Below, one piece after another: positions 43,807 to 54,510 of a stretch of DNA of 64,000 bases. Source of the stretch: Hyposmocoma kahamanoa (taxonomy: Eukaryota; Arthropoda; Insecta; Lepidoptera; Cosmopterigidae); the NCBI RefSeq assembly GCF_003589595.1, contig NW_020653852.1, positions 7,235,790 through 7,299,789 on the forward strand, in the 5' to 3' direction. The stretch's first letter is position 1. Each line of letters starts with the position of its first letter. The position numbers and the translations under genes were made by a program. A model generated the notes under the pieces. The model searched no databases. It was not told the origin of the DNA and was given only the letters and a program-made list of their open reading frames with translations.

Positions 43807-45877
43807 AACCTAAAACCGAAAATGCCATAAGCAAACATTAAAGAAAATAACTGTTAAAATAGATTAAAAAATCGCTTAAGAATGCTCCCCTTTTAAGAAA
43901 ATAAAATATTTTAATATAAAATATTTCGCTTGAGTTACGAAAAGAAAGACATATAATAAGCTATCAAAGTTGTACTGGTCGTGCCAACACTATAGTAGAA
44001 ACAAATATATACTGTAAATTTGTTGCAATATGTGCTCCAATTCAAATAAAATTAATATAAATAATTATTCAATAAAGCATGAACGCAGAGCCGTTAAAAG
44101 TATTATAAAATAATTAAGTGTCCCAATCACTTACAGGAGTTAACGAAAACATTTAATGTTTATTCGAGTAAATATTAGTTCAAAATGCGCAAATAAATCG
44201 AAATTACAGGCACCACTAAAATTTACGTAATATAATTATTTTGATACAGAATAGCAAAATGGGGAGAAAAAAAATTCGTTACTTTGCAACACTTTCGTAT
44301 CTTGTTGCCGCGAAATTATTTTTCTGTTTTAGTGAATATTTACATAAAAATACGAGTTGAAACGCATTACTTACTTGTGGAATGCGATGTTAGTGTCTAT
44401 TTTGTTTGTCTGTTGTATTTTTACACCCATTTACCGCACATTTCGTCATTTTTAGCAAAAAATTTTGGAGCTGTTCGCGGTGCAATATGACCTTGAGCAC
44501 TAACAGCCCGCGCGCTCCTGGGACGCGTTTGGAACCCTCTAACTTGCCTCACTTAGCGTGTGCGGGCTAGGTTTCTATGCGTTATTATTCTAAGATCTGA
44601 TCGATTTCGCTCTGGGCCTTTTGGAGGGAAAAGTGTCGTTTTTATTTTGACTTTCAATTATTTTGTGAAATCTAGTTTAAAGTGGAATAGGATAGTGCTA
44701 TTGTGCCTTAATCGAAAATTAAAACGCGAAATTATACGAATCTCGAACTAAAATACCCGTATCGGCCCGTTCTAAGGAATCCCGAGTCAATCCAAGCACG
44801 CCGCCTCAAATTGCCTATCCTCTTTGTGGTGGCCATATTTACAGAAATATAATTAAACGTTTATGTTTTCGGCTGAAGGACTTTGTTTCCATGGCCAGCA
44901 ATAAATGAAAAAAAAAATTACATCTGATCTGTCAATATTTTTTTATGGCATTGGCCACTGGCACATTAGCCAAAAAATTACATAAAAATCCGTTCGGTTT
45001 CATGGGATTGCGTTCCGTTTTACTTTACATAGTATTAAAAATCGCTAACAATTTTCTGGAAATTGCAGGTTAAAAATAATTTGTTTTTGATTAAAACTTT
45101 CTAGATTTTGAGAGCTCTTTACAAAAAACCAATCAATAACCTGGTTAAATTTTCCATTTATTTTGGTACCACTAAAGGAACAACTCCTTTATTGTACGAA
45201 ATAAGTTTCGTTTCACTGCGTGATCAAACGTTGGGCATACAAATATTGAAAGTATATTTATACCTTTATTCACTCACATGCACTTCGATAGGCTAAACCA
45301 GATGTAACATTTTTTTTTTAATAATATCACACGGTCCTAAACGGCATTTTTGCCTGTGACAACTTATGAAAGTTTCTTCACTTCAACATACTCGTAATGT
45401 ATGTTACACAACCTGTGAAAATCCATTTTACAATTACTCTCATTTTGGCAAGGTCTGGAATTAGTGTTAAATTAACCGCGGATACTAAAAGCGGAAAACA
45501 AAAGAGAGTCAGTGTAATCAAAGAGTCAAGAGATTATTTGCATTAGAGCCCTTATCCTGCACAGTATAGATCAGATATCAAAGGGTCTAATTTCGTTCAA
45601 AACGGCTGCAGAATTTGCCTCTTCACCTAAAACTAATTGTGACGCTACAATCTCTTCTAATTCGGGGGGAAAACGAGCGTTTCCTTTGGCAAGCCAGCTC
45701 GGTTATTACAATTTAAATAAATTATGCCGCAAACCAAGAAGAACGCTCGGTTCGTTGTTTTTGAAACGGAATTTGTTATTATCGCTATGATCGACTTAAG
45801 TATACTTGAGATTTATTCTTGTTTAGTTACAGCTTAGAACAATATAAATATAGCAATAGTACAGTACTACATATAAG
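43807..45877. other. unassigned DNA
   Basis: 2 kb without recognised features. A short GC-rich patch lies at 44505-44530 ('agcccgcgcgctcctgggac'). Small ORFs at 44284-44490, 44560-44751 and 45108-45296 have no recognisable domains. Confidence 0.35.
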
Positions 45878-46423
45878 AGCGATGCCACACAGGCGCTGCC
45901 GGTGCGTAGCATCGTCGTAATGCTACGATTTAAGTGCACCGAGTGTCACAAGAACAATGAGGTGTCGCAACGTAACGCCGTCTAAGGAAGTCACCACACT
46001 TACCGACACGGAATCGCATTAAGCTTGTGAGAAAAATCTTTATGTCCATATAATAAGTCTATGTATGTGGTGCTTACAACAAGAAAGAGTTTTCTATCTT
46101 CTATATATCTATAAGAGCGAAAATGATGTTGTGTCCTTCGCGTCGGTGATCCGAGCGTCTGCATGGACATGCCTCGTACTGTATGAACATAAAAGTTTTT
46201 CTGACCGGCTCAAGACGATTCCATATGAATCAATATGGTGAGTCCCTAATTATACACCGCAGCACCCTCCCCGCTTCGTCTCCTGGCCCCTTGTCCGATG
46301 CGCAGAAGTTCCATCGTCGCGCGCCGTGTCAACGCACCATGTGGCGTGGAATACTAATTTATATGTAGTAACGCAACGTCACCGTTCAGGCGTCGCAAAG
46401 CATCAAGTGGCATCGCTATTAGA
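45878..46423. mobile_element. 'gagcgatgccac' TIR element, best copy
   Basis: The left end AAGAGCGATGCCACACAGGC and right end (reverse complement AATAGCGATGCCACTTGATG) define about 546 bp. An internal second 'ataagagcgaaaatgatgtt' lies at 46111. No transposase is encoded. Other copies are at 22829-23306 (worn) and a solo end at 24478. Confidence 0.7.
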
Positions 46424-47370
46424 AAGAAAGCGGTAAGTCCAAGGGCTTTAAACTTTTAATAAAACGCGCCTCTTAAAAATTTTACAGCACCATGACCGAG
46501 TAGCACCTGGAGTAGCACCTGGAGTAGAAAATACTGACGTTCCCAACCCGTTCCGCTGTAAAAGAGGTTCGTAATTTAAAATATAAAAAAGCTAATGGCG
46601 CTCTTTTCTGTAATTTTGAACTAAATCCGACTTTGCACCGTTGGACACAGAAAATGGGTGCCTAGGAGAAAGACCAGATGAGGTTACGTTAATTGCTTTA
46701 ATAAGTCTTAAATATTTAGAAATCCTGTAATTTTAGACTTGAGTTCATATTCAAAGGCTTCTGTATCACAAAATTGATATTTATATGTCGCCTTATGAAA
46801 ATTACACTAGCGTCCACTTAATTAACTTAAGTACATCACAATGCTCGAAATACAAAAGACACTCTTAATAATCATTGTGTTAAGAGTGTCATATCAATGT
46901 AAGTATTGACATAAGACGTACTTAGATTTAGTGGAAGTGGACATTATTCCTGTATTATTACTTCACAAAATCACAAACTATAATGACGTTCAAGCATACA
47001 GAGCAAATTGGAAATCAAATTACATAAACTGTAATTCAATTAGAACTTAGCAAATATCGATTCATCTATCAGCGGATGGAGTTCGTAAATTTGGTCAGAG
47101 TGTTGCTATAACTCATTCGGTTCAGGCTTTGGTTTAATCTTCTGTATTTCGTTACGTAAACTTTATTTGTAGATTGTTTTTGCTGTCTACGCAGCAGTGC
47201 TATGTACTAACCAGTGCTTTACTAAAGGAAAACTGTTTTTACTGATGGACAAAGCACTAGATACCGTAGGAGCTTTATCATTCAAGCCTCCGGTGTGCAA
47301 AAGGCTGGCAGTTAAAGATTAAGCTTAGTAATCCGGAGGAGAAACGTTTTCAGTCTTGTGGATACGATAA
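46424..47370. other. unassigned DNA with a hairpin
   Basis: 46858-46867 GACACTCTTA and 46881-46890 TAAGAGTGTC form a 10-bp perfect hairpin. They lie within a weaker outer inverted pair ('agcgtccactt' at 46809 and 'aagtggacatt' at 46935), possibly a small MITE of about 135 bp. Confidence 0.4.
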
Positions 47371-47679
47371 CCTAAGGCTGATATAACAGCTGTACGTACG
47401 GTCCATACGGACTGTCCGCCTGCGGTACATCCGCATGCGTAGAATCCGCAGTGATCTGAATCGAGTATTTAATTTAGTGCGGATATTCACGGAAGACAGT
47501 TGCCTACAATGAACGCACGAGTGGCTTGTGCGGAGTTCACATAGAGCGTGTTCCGCACGGAGCAATCCGCGTTCCTGTAAAACGATGTTCCAATGCCACA
47601 CGTAGGTATTGCCCCGCTCCGGTGTTCCGCGCGGACGATCCGCAGATACATCCGCACTGCTCTCAAATCAGCCTAAGGC
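47371..47679. mobile_element. 309-bp MITE rich in CCGC/GCGG motifs
   Basis: Ends CCTAAGGCTGATATAACAGC and, in reverse complement, CCTTAGGCTGATTTGAGAGC. The second ring of similarity is 'ggtacatccgcatgcg' against 'gtgcggatgtatctgcgg'. The motif 'ccgca' or 'tgcgg' recurs more than ten times. Non-coding; ORFs at 47350-47601 and 47526-47723 are incidental. Confidence 0.7.
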
Positions 47680-47851
47680 ACGGCTCTCGGTTATTTTTAT
47701 TTACAATTATCTCAATGGATTAAAAGTAATATTATTTTTATTACGATAAAATGTACTTTATCTTAATTTAATATATTGAGCAATCTAGTTTACGTAATAG
47801 TTTTACAATTTATTATTATATGGTATTATTAATCACGTAAATTTTGACAAT

Positions 47852-48005
47852 CTCGGTGGCCCAACAGTTTGCACTGTGGTCTCAATACCCAGTAGAATCA
47901 TTTTGGTAAATGAAATTTTCTAATTTGGTTCTGGTTTGGATTTCCGAATAGTGATTTGAGACTACGTAATTGGTGTGGTTGTTGGGCATATATTTATTAT
48001 TGGTA
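47852..48005 (+). repeat. SINE-B copy
   Basis: 'caatctcggtggcccaacag' (A-box region), 'tttgcactgtgg', body 'ttggttctggtttggatttc', end 'tttgagactacgtaattggt' and 'gtggttgttgggcatatatt' leading to a (TTA)n-like tail. The B box is lost by deletion. Confidence 0.7.
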
Positions 48006-48753
48006 TTTCGGTTTTTATTATTATGATTTTTCTGCATACCCTTTGGTCCTTTATTCAAAGCATAACGCATGATGCTGTCCTTTTCTAAATGTTAGCCTGT
48101 AGCAGCTTTAAATCGCGATGAGTGGAGAAAGAAAGGATAAGTGATATATGAAGAGAAATATTGATTGATGAGGGTGACAAAAAGACAACAAAGAGTTGCA
48201 GCTAAAGCATGTTCAGGTGCATCTACATCAACAGTGAACATTTCCGTATGATCAATAGCAGCAAGAGCTGCATTGGCTGCGGAGGCCTTTGCCCTGTAAT
48301 AAGATAGTAACGGCTGGAAAGTAAAAAAAATACCTTAAAGCCGCACCAAAAGATTGCGTATAAATTATAACAATTGACCAAACAAATTGACCATAGACAT
48401 TTTGCCAAACTTCCTTCTAAAATTTGCGAACTTTGTTTACTTCTCCATCGGTTCTTGGTAAATATTAATTTACTAAACGTTAGCAAGTTACACACACGTT
48501 AACAAGCGAATGAAAACAAACAAGAGGCGAACAAACACAATAAGCCACTTTTGTTTGCCCCACCACCCCAATGAGTAAAACCAGAGTCATCGGCATAATT
48601 AATCAAGAGTTGACAGGAGAAAATATAAATACTACAGCCAAAGACCTATGTTAACTTTTATATATTCAAAGAATCAGTCTAGAAGTTTTTATGCTCTTAT
48701 TGACTTTTAACGACTTGGCACGTGTGTAGTCGTCTTAGAGTGAAAACTTCGTA
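48006..48753. other. unassigned DNA
   Basis: Nothing recognised. Confidence 0.4.
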
Positions 48754-49644
48754 GGAGCAGTCAGCTCAAAGCGGCCAGAGAAGGCAAAGCGGCTATGCTC
48801 CATTACTCGGTTATTTCAAATGTTATAGATTGCTTTATACACGGCAGCATAGCGTACCTCGTACAGTCGTTTGGCACCTGTAGGAACTTTTAATTAATTC
48901 CTTTTTGAAAAAAATACTAATAAATAATCTTTGTATATTATTGCTATGATTATACTGTTATCTATCTGGAAATATTTTTGTAATATTTGTTTGAAGGTAT
49001 ACTTACATTTGTAGGTTTGAATTTCGTTTTAAAATAAAATGGTCAAAAAGGCAAAGCGGCTCGGGTAAAATGGTTGCCTAACCGCTATATGATTATGAAA
49101 TGTATAAATAGCAAAGTTGTTTCTTGTCGATGGTGAACAATTATAAACGAAAGACTTATATGAATGAATGCATGACATACATCGTGTGACGACGCGTCAA
49201 TGACGTGTGTTATAGAAGATTTGATAGAAAATAAGGCTTCTTGCTAAAAACTTAGCAAATCTTGTTTTATATGCTCTGTTGACGTTTTTGTACGAGAGAT
49301 TTTTTGTTGATAACTAGGTTTTCAAAGTGAAAGTTTAGATAACATTTCGCATTGCATTTAATGTTGTCACCTTCCACAATTATTATTTTCCGCAGAACTT
49401 TCCGTGTCCGCTTTGACCAAAACCACTAGCCTTAGGCACGCCCTCGGGCAAAGCGTATTTGAGTACAATTCAGTTAATTTAGGTACTGTGATCTTGTTTG
49501 TAAATTTGTATGAGATTGCCTTTCAACTTACAAAATTACATAAAACTCTACGTTAAGTATTGTCAAGATCGTAAGTAATATCTATCGTTTTACTAGTTTT
49601 AATTTGGCTCAAAGTAGAGGTAACCGCTTTGAGCTTGCTTCCCC
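48754..49644. mobile_element. 891-bp non-autonomous pogo-like element, TA-flanked
   Basis: Left end GGAGCAGTCAGCTCAAAGCG after TA (48752-48753); right end in reverse complement GGGGAAGCAAGCTCAAAGCG before TA (49645-49646). The motif CAAAGCGG occurs at 48767, 48785 and 49052 in direct orientation, and as CCGCTTTG at 49408 and 49624. The layout, TA duplication and subterminal inverted repeats, mirrors the coding pogo-like element at 50556. The outermost bases are also similar (GGGGA.AGC..GCT.AAAG in both). No transposase reading frame is present. Confidence 0.78.
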
Positions 49645-49754
49645 TACGTGTTTTCTATATATTTTTTTAGTAAAGATAAAAATGTCATAAAAATATAGTA
49701 ATGTAATGTTTGTAATTAGCATTTTAATTCATTAAATTATATCTCTTTTTTAGA

Positions 49755-50015
49755 TAGTAGCAGTAGAGCTCCTTGTGAAAGAGTTCGTCCAAGGAAGTAC
49801 TGCCACCTTACCTACTTCTGCCGCCAAGCAGTAACTTGAGCATTACTGCGTTCCGATTTTAAATGGTCCTGGTGAAATTACAGGCATACGCAATGGTAGT
49901 GCCCATCAGATCTTTGCGATTTAAAGCTCTGAGTGGCATTACGACTACTACAGGCATGTCACGTACCACCAGGCGCACGACTTGTTCGTCCCGGCACTAG
50001 ATATCATAAAAAAAA
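49755..50015 (+). repeat. repeat F copy 13
   Basis: 'agtagcagtagagctccttg' to 'ttgttcgtcccggcactaga' and 'tatcataaaaaaaataaaaa'. One internal deletion around 49868-49890. A-tail intact. Confidence 0.8.
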
Positions 50016-50555
50016 TAAAAAAAATAACCTGTTCTTAAATTTCAAATCAAACTCAAAGTAAAATTAATACAATCCCTACTAAGAATAGAAGCGCACGTTT
50101 AAGTGTTAGTGTAAATTATCTGTACAAATGATTTACTAAAACAATAGGCAATACTATGAAGCAAAGGCCAAGGTAGGGCGTAGGACGAACCCTCGTGAGC
50201 CCCCTTAATAATAAAGGTAGAAATGTGTGTTTAATAATGAAATATAGCCTAGTCTTGACTTTTGGTGGTGACCTAAGGCTAAATCCCCTTAATTATAATG
50301 TTGATTTTAGTACAAAACCTTCATAAAAAGACTTAAAAATGTATGAGTACATATTACATGGCGCAATAAATTTTCGTATAATATAAATCTTCATAACAAT
50401 TTTGCACATAGCGCGGATTTATTACCGCAATACAATCCTAAATGGTATGCTTATATAGCAAGGAATAATTAAGGTGAAGTGAGACCCGTAATAAAAGTTT
50501 TGTCGTATTCCGACCACACGGAAAACCGGTTTTTCGATGTTAAGGACTACGAGTA
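50016..50555. other. unassigned DNA upstream of the pogo-like element
   Basis: Nothing recognised. Confidence 0.4.
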
Positions 50556-50579
50556 GGGAGAGCGGGGCTGAAAGTGCCG
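50556..50579 (+). repeat. left terminal inverted repeat of the pogo-like element
   Basis: 24 bp, identical to the reverse complement of 53642-53665. It is followed at 50580-50594 by 'gggggtaagttgtgcc', a subterminal motif that recurs inverted at 53444-53459. Confidence 0.95.
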
Positions 50580-50961
50580 GGGGTAAGTTGTGCCGATTCA
50601 AATATCTCAAAAACGGAAAGAGATAGCTATACGTTCATATTACGCGGTTAATGCCTAGCGGTCTGACGTTGTAGCGCATGAGCGGCAGCCATTTCAGTTG
50701 TGTCTGCGACTCGGGCCGAGCGGCAGTGTGTGAAAGGGTCCTCCAGCACCACGTGAGTAAATATTTTCGTGTCTATATTTTTTGGTCTCACGTTAGCATT
50801 TTTGGTGCTACGGATATGGAAGTTTTACTAACGCTTTTGTAAATTATCTAGAAGTATTAATCTATGCAAGTTTTACGTTTTGTACAGAATTTTTTTTTTA
50901 CATATGATAAAATGTCAATGTGATCGAAACGGGGTAAAAAGTGCCATTCATTAGGGGTTAA

Positions 50962-50977
50962 TTGTGCCGCGGCACAA
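50962..50977. promoter_or_regulatory. palindromic subterminal motif, candidate transposase-binding site
   Basis: TTGTGCCGCGGCACAA is a perfect 16-bp palindrome made of two inverted TTGTGCC half-sites. It lies 46 bp upstream of the transposase ATG. It may serve binding by the N-terminal HTH domain and autoregulation; this role is inferred from position and repetition only. Confidence 0.5.
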
Positions 50978-51023
50978 CCAACCCCCACCTAACCTTTAAT
51001 AACCTTTATTTATTTTTTATAGA

Positions 51024-52958
51024 ATGAGAACATATAAGCGAAAGACACAGAGGGGAACTACTTCCCAGGATCTTCTTCAAAGGGCTGCGGACGCGGTCAT
51101 TAAGGACGGATGCAAATTAAAGACTGTTGCTCGTAATTTGGACATTTGTCATACAACGTTGCAAAGGTACGTCAAAAAAATAAAGAGTGGACTTACTCCA
51201 ACGGTTGGATATAAACCAAGATTAGTTTTTAATGATCAACAAGAGACGTCAATGACATCATACATCCGAAAAAGCGCCTCTATCTACTTCGGCCTTCTAC
51301 CTGGAGAAGTTAGACAACTTGCATACCAGTGTGCGACAAAATATGGTGTCCAAAACATTCCACCATCTTGGCATAAAAATGGTGAGGCCGGCAAGGATTG
51401 GTTGACAAATTTTTTGAAAAGAAACCCGACACTATCGATAAGAACACCGGAAGCAACGAGTGCAGGACGCGCGACCTCATTCAACAGACATAACGTGAAC
51501 CAATTCTTTGAGAAACTTGGTGATCAAATTACGAAGCATAATCTCACTCCTTCACGTATATGGAATTTGGACGAGACTGGAGTCCATGTGCTGAAACCTA
51601 GGAAAATTGTAGCTGAAAAAGGAACAAAGCAAGTAGGAGCAATTGTATCAGCAGAACGTGGAACTTTAGTCACAGTAGAGCTAGCGGTAAATGCTTTAGG
51701 TAACACGATTCCGCCTATGTTCGTATTTCCACGTCTGAAATACAAAAATCTTTTTATTCGTGACGGCCCTCCTGAGTGTGTTGGTGCTGGTAACCGCTCG
51801 GGTTGGATGACAAGCGCGGAATTCCTGATCTTTATGGATCATTTCATAAAACATGTAAAGCCTAGTCCTGAAGAACCAGTACTTTTACTGCTAGACAACC
51901 ATTCATCCCACATTAATATTGATGTCATTGAAAAAGCCAAAGAAAATTCAATTATATTCCTATCATTCCCACCACATTGCACCCACCGCCTGCAACCACT
52001 AGACGTGGGTGTCAATGGCCCTTTCAAAACATACTGCTCAAAAGCCCAGAACAACTGGCTACGAAATAATCCTGGGAAGACTATGTCAATCTACGAAATA
52101 CCAGGTATAGTTAAATGTGCATTCCCGCTAGCAGCAACACCCACCAATATTTGCAATGCATTTAAAAAGGCTGGTATTTGGTCTTATGATTCGACTATTT
52201 TTACAGACGAAGACTTTGCACCATCTTTCGTCACCGATCGGCCAATGCCAGATAATCTTCACTTACAAGAGATGATTTTACCTGATCCTTCAAGCATGCC
52301 AGAAAGGACCTCTGATTATCACCGAGCGTCAATGATAAATGAGCCAGGACCTCCAGGTATAGAGCAATCTATCAATGTGGAATGTGGAAACGAGCCCGGT
52401 CCATCGGGTTGTCAGCAACCAGAGTCACACCATAGTTCAGAGCTTATTCCTCGCTATTATGCTCAAGCTGGTGATCACATCACTTCTCAAACAGAAGGTA
52501 ACGATGCACCTTTCTCTCCGGAGTTGATTAGACCATTACCTAAAGCTCCTCCCCGTTTATTGGGACATAATAAACAACGTAAAAGAAAGTCAGCTGTTCT
52601 TACGGATACTCCGGAAAAAAATGCTTTGGCAGAAGAACAGGCTAAGAAAAAGAAAGAAAGTAAGACTAAAGTAAATGGGAAGGGAAAAACTGGTAAAGAA
52701 AACAAAAAAGAAACTAAACAAAAAAGGAAGAATGCCGCTAGAAGGAAAGTTCTCCAAGAAGATGATGAAAGTACCGATGAAGAGAACGAATTAGAATGGT
52801 ACTGCATCATATGCTGTGACTCTTACTCTAACTCTGCGCCTGGAGAAAAATGGATTGAATGCAGAGTCTGTAAGAATTGGGCACATTTGCAATGTGTTGA
52901 AAATGAAGAAACATTTGTATGTCCTAACTGCTTTTCTGATCAGTCATCTGAAGAATAG
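51024..52958 (+). CDS. pogo-like DDE transposase with C-terminal PHD finger, 644 aa
   Basis: Domains in order. Residues ~10-55 are a psq/pogo-type helix-turn-helix (QDLLQRAADAVIKDGCKLKT, then 'VARNLDICHTTLQRYVKKI'). Residues ~70-165 are a CENP-B/Tc5-like DNA-binding part ('AGKDWLTNFLKRNPTLSIRT'). Residues ~175-375 are a DDE_1 catalytic domain with D183 (WNLDETGV), D291 (LLLLDNHSSH) and D327 (HRLQPLDVGV), 35 residues between the last two. Residues ~514-580 form a Lys/Arg-rich, probably nuclear-localising stretch. Residues 594-636 form a PHD-type C4HC3 finger (CIIC, CRVC, HLQC, CPNC). No stop or frameshift, no intron needed; ATG at 51024 is the first in frame after the leader. A polyadenylation signal AATAAA is available at 53165 or 53347. 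It should cut and paste its own element. Host domestication is unlikely because both TIRs are intact. Confidence 0.95.
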   Translation: MRTYKRKTQRGTTSQDLLQRAADAVIKDGCKLKTVARNLDICHTTLQRYVKKIKSGLTPTVGYKPRLVFNDQQETSMTSYIRKSASIYFGLLPGEVRQLAYQCATKYGVQNIPPSWHKNGEAGKDWLTNFLKRNPTLSIRTPEATSAGRATSFNRHNVNQFFEKLGDQITKHNLTPSRIWNLDETGVHVLKPRKIVAEKGTKQVGAIVSAERGTLVTVELAVNALGNTIPPMFVFPRLKYKNLFIRDGPPECVGAGNRSGWMTSAEFLIFMDHFIKHVKPSPEEPVLLLLDNHSSHINIDVIEKAKENSIIFLSFPPHCTHRLQPLDVGVNGPFKTYCSKAQNNWLRNNPGKTMSIYEIPGIVKCAFPLAATPTNICNAFKKAGIWSYDSTIFTDEDFAPSFVTDRPMPDNLHLQEMILPDPSSMPERTSDYHRASMINEPGPPGIEQSINVECGNEPGPSGCQQPESHHSSELIPRYYAQAGDHITSQTEGNDAPFSPELIRPLPKAPPRLLGHNKQRKRKSAVLTDTPEKNALAEEQAKKKKESKTKVNGKGKTGKENKKETKQKRKNAARRKVLQEDDESTDEENELEWYCIICCDSYSNSAPGEKWIECRVCKNWAHLQCVENEETFVCPNCFSDQSSEE

Positions 52959-53422
52959 GTTAAGTTTTTAATTATTTTATTGGTTTAAATTATTTGACAT
53001 TATGGAGACAAATTTGAGAGACTGATTAATAATATGATAATTAAGGAGCCAAGCTTAACCTTAAGTATCAAGAGGATTTTTGATTATTCTTAGTATCGTA
53101 GCCTTTAAAGGCATATATAAATAGATCTCATTTCTATTATAAGTTTATATAGTATAATAATAACAATAAATATAGAAGATACTTTGAGTTTGCCAAACGA
53201 AGAAGAATAATAGGCAATTATTATTTGTTTTCATATTACGAACATTTAAAACTGGTAAATAGTAACAAATTTAAAACTGTTAATTTAAAGTTGATTATTT
53301 GAAGTTGATTATTTAAAGTTGATTATATAATAAACGATCTACAGTAAATAAATATAAAGTAAACAAAGGTTTCTTATTTATAAATCCAATTTATTCCAGG
53401 TTGAAGGCATAATATTATGAAC

Positions 53423-53450
53423 GGCACAACCAACCTCAGCTAGGGCACAA
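53423..53450. promoter_or_regulatory. right subterminal GGCACAA repeats, candidate transposase-binding sites
   Basis: GGCACAA at 53423-53429 and 53444-53450, inverted with respect to the left-end TTGTGCC copies. The second is followed by 'cttgccccc', the mirror of the left 'gggggtaag'. Confidence 0.5.
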
Positions 53451-53641
53451 CTTGCCCCCGAGAGGGGTCTGTAGTGCCTTACGACCGCTATTCATAATAA
53501 TAATGATCAACAAAAAACTATAAAAAATACACAAAAACTTCACATACATTCGAAATCTAGGTTAAATTTTATATAAGATAGGCTACTACTACTAGCTGTA
53601 GCAGTCGTTTATCCCAACTTTATTTAAGTATTTGTCAAAAT

Positions 53642-53665
53642 CGGCACTTTCAGCCCCGCTCTCCC
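53642..53665 (-). repeat. right terminal inverted repeat of the pogo-like element
   Basis: 24 bp, perfect reverse complement of the left end. The next bases are 'cattttttttc', so the TA duplication is not exact on this side. Confidence 0.95.
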
Positions 53666-54202
53666 CATTTTTTTTCTATTAATGAAACCGGAAGATACCA
53701 CCAGTCAATCTAGGGGCCCTAAACGCGATTGACAAGTACTGCATTTAATACGAGTTTTTGTACAATTACGTACATGTCACTTCCATCGTATCCTAAACAA
53801 TATAATATATGTATACATATATGTCGGATACCATGTTGGCGGAACCTGCGTTAATAACATAAGCTATGCTGATGTTGTTGGGTCCTTTCATCTGCTCGAA
53901 AGTTGATGTGCTTACGCCCGCCAATAGGGGGCGAGGCGCCTACGCCCCGTTCGCCGCGAATAACATATTTGACATTAGGTACAAACCGCGCGAAGTTTAA
54001 ACGAAGAACTTACACGTTACATTTGAAAACCGTCGGAATAATCAGTTTCATTCAATTGTTACCAGCGTAGAGGGAGAATAATAAAAAAGAATAGAGAAGC
54101 TTCTCGCGTATACTGAAAAAGGACACCAACAGTGTACCTATAAATTCTGGGTTGTCTATTTTTAAAATTTTACCCCGTTAAAGAAATTGAAATGAAAATG
54201 AA
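53666..54202. other. unassigned DNA
   Basis: Nothing recognised; moderately GC-rich at 53905-53960. Confidence 0.4.
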
Positions 54203-54510
54203 GCCGTGGTAGCCTAATGGTTTGACCTACTGCCTCTCAAGCAGAAGGTCGTGGGTTCGAATCCCGACCCGCATCTCTGAGTTTCTCGGAATTTGTGCGA
54301 AATTTAATTTGAAATTTATCATGAGCTTTACGGTGAACGAAAACATCGTGATGAAACGTTGAAGAAGGTTCAAAGTCCTCGGAAAACGTGTGCAATCCGC
54401 AACCCTCATTGGGCCAGTGTGGTGGACTATCGCCTAAGCACTCGCCTGAGAGGAGACCCGTGCCCAGCGGTGGGACGTATAAATGAGTTCATGATAATGA
54501 TGAAATCTGC
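54203..54510 (+). repeat. SINE-A, full-length HaSE-like tRNA-derived SINE
   Basis: tRNA-like head 'gccgtggtagcctaatggtt' (A box TAGCCTAATGG) and 'gtgggttcgaatcccgaccc' (B box GGTTCGAATCC). The body runs through 'atttatcatgagctttacgg', 'aaacatcgtgatgaaacg' and 'cattgggccagtgtggtgga'. The end is 'gagaggagacccgtgcccag', 'ggtgggacgtataaatga' and the short repeat 'tgataatgatga'. The intact pol III boxes and full length make this the best preserved SINE here. Fragments are at 11919, 12795 and 63550. This family type is what I know from noctuid moths. Confidence 0.9.

Larger units (their letters stand above)
50556..53665 (+). mobile_element. complete pogo-like (Tc1/mariner superfamily) transposon
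   Basis: Perfect 24-bp terminal inverted repeats occupy 50556-50579 and 53642-53665; both read GGGAGAGCGGGGCTGAAAGT and then GCCG from outside in. Total length is 3110 bp. TA precedes the left end (50554-50555); the right flank reads CA, one change from the expected TA. The motif TTGTGCC or its complement recurs near both ends (50588, 50962, 50971, 53423, 53444), as does AAAGTGCC (both TIRs and about 50938). A single uninterrupted transposase gene fills the centre. Perfect ends and an intact gene suggest a recent insertion. Confidence 0.93.

Noticed and set aside
43077..43830. Helitron ends around the 99-bp array
   Set aside because: No convincing 5' TC and 3' hairpin plus CTRR pair could be placed.
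51024..52958. Domesticated host gene (pogo-derived)
   Set aside because: Both perfect TIRs and subterminal motifs are still present around it, which points to a mobile element.
54203..54280. Possible tRNA gene (A and B boxes)
   Set aside because: Continues into a SINE body and lacks a proper acceptor stem; same for the heads at 5700, 9194, 11862 and 42200.
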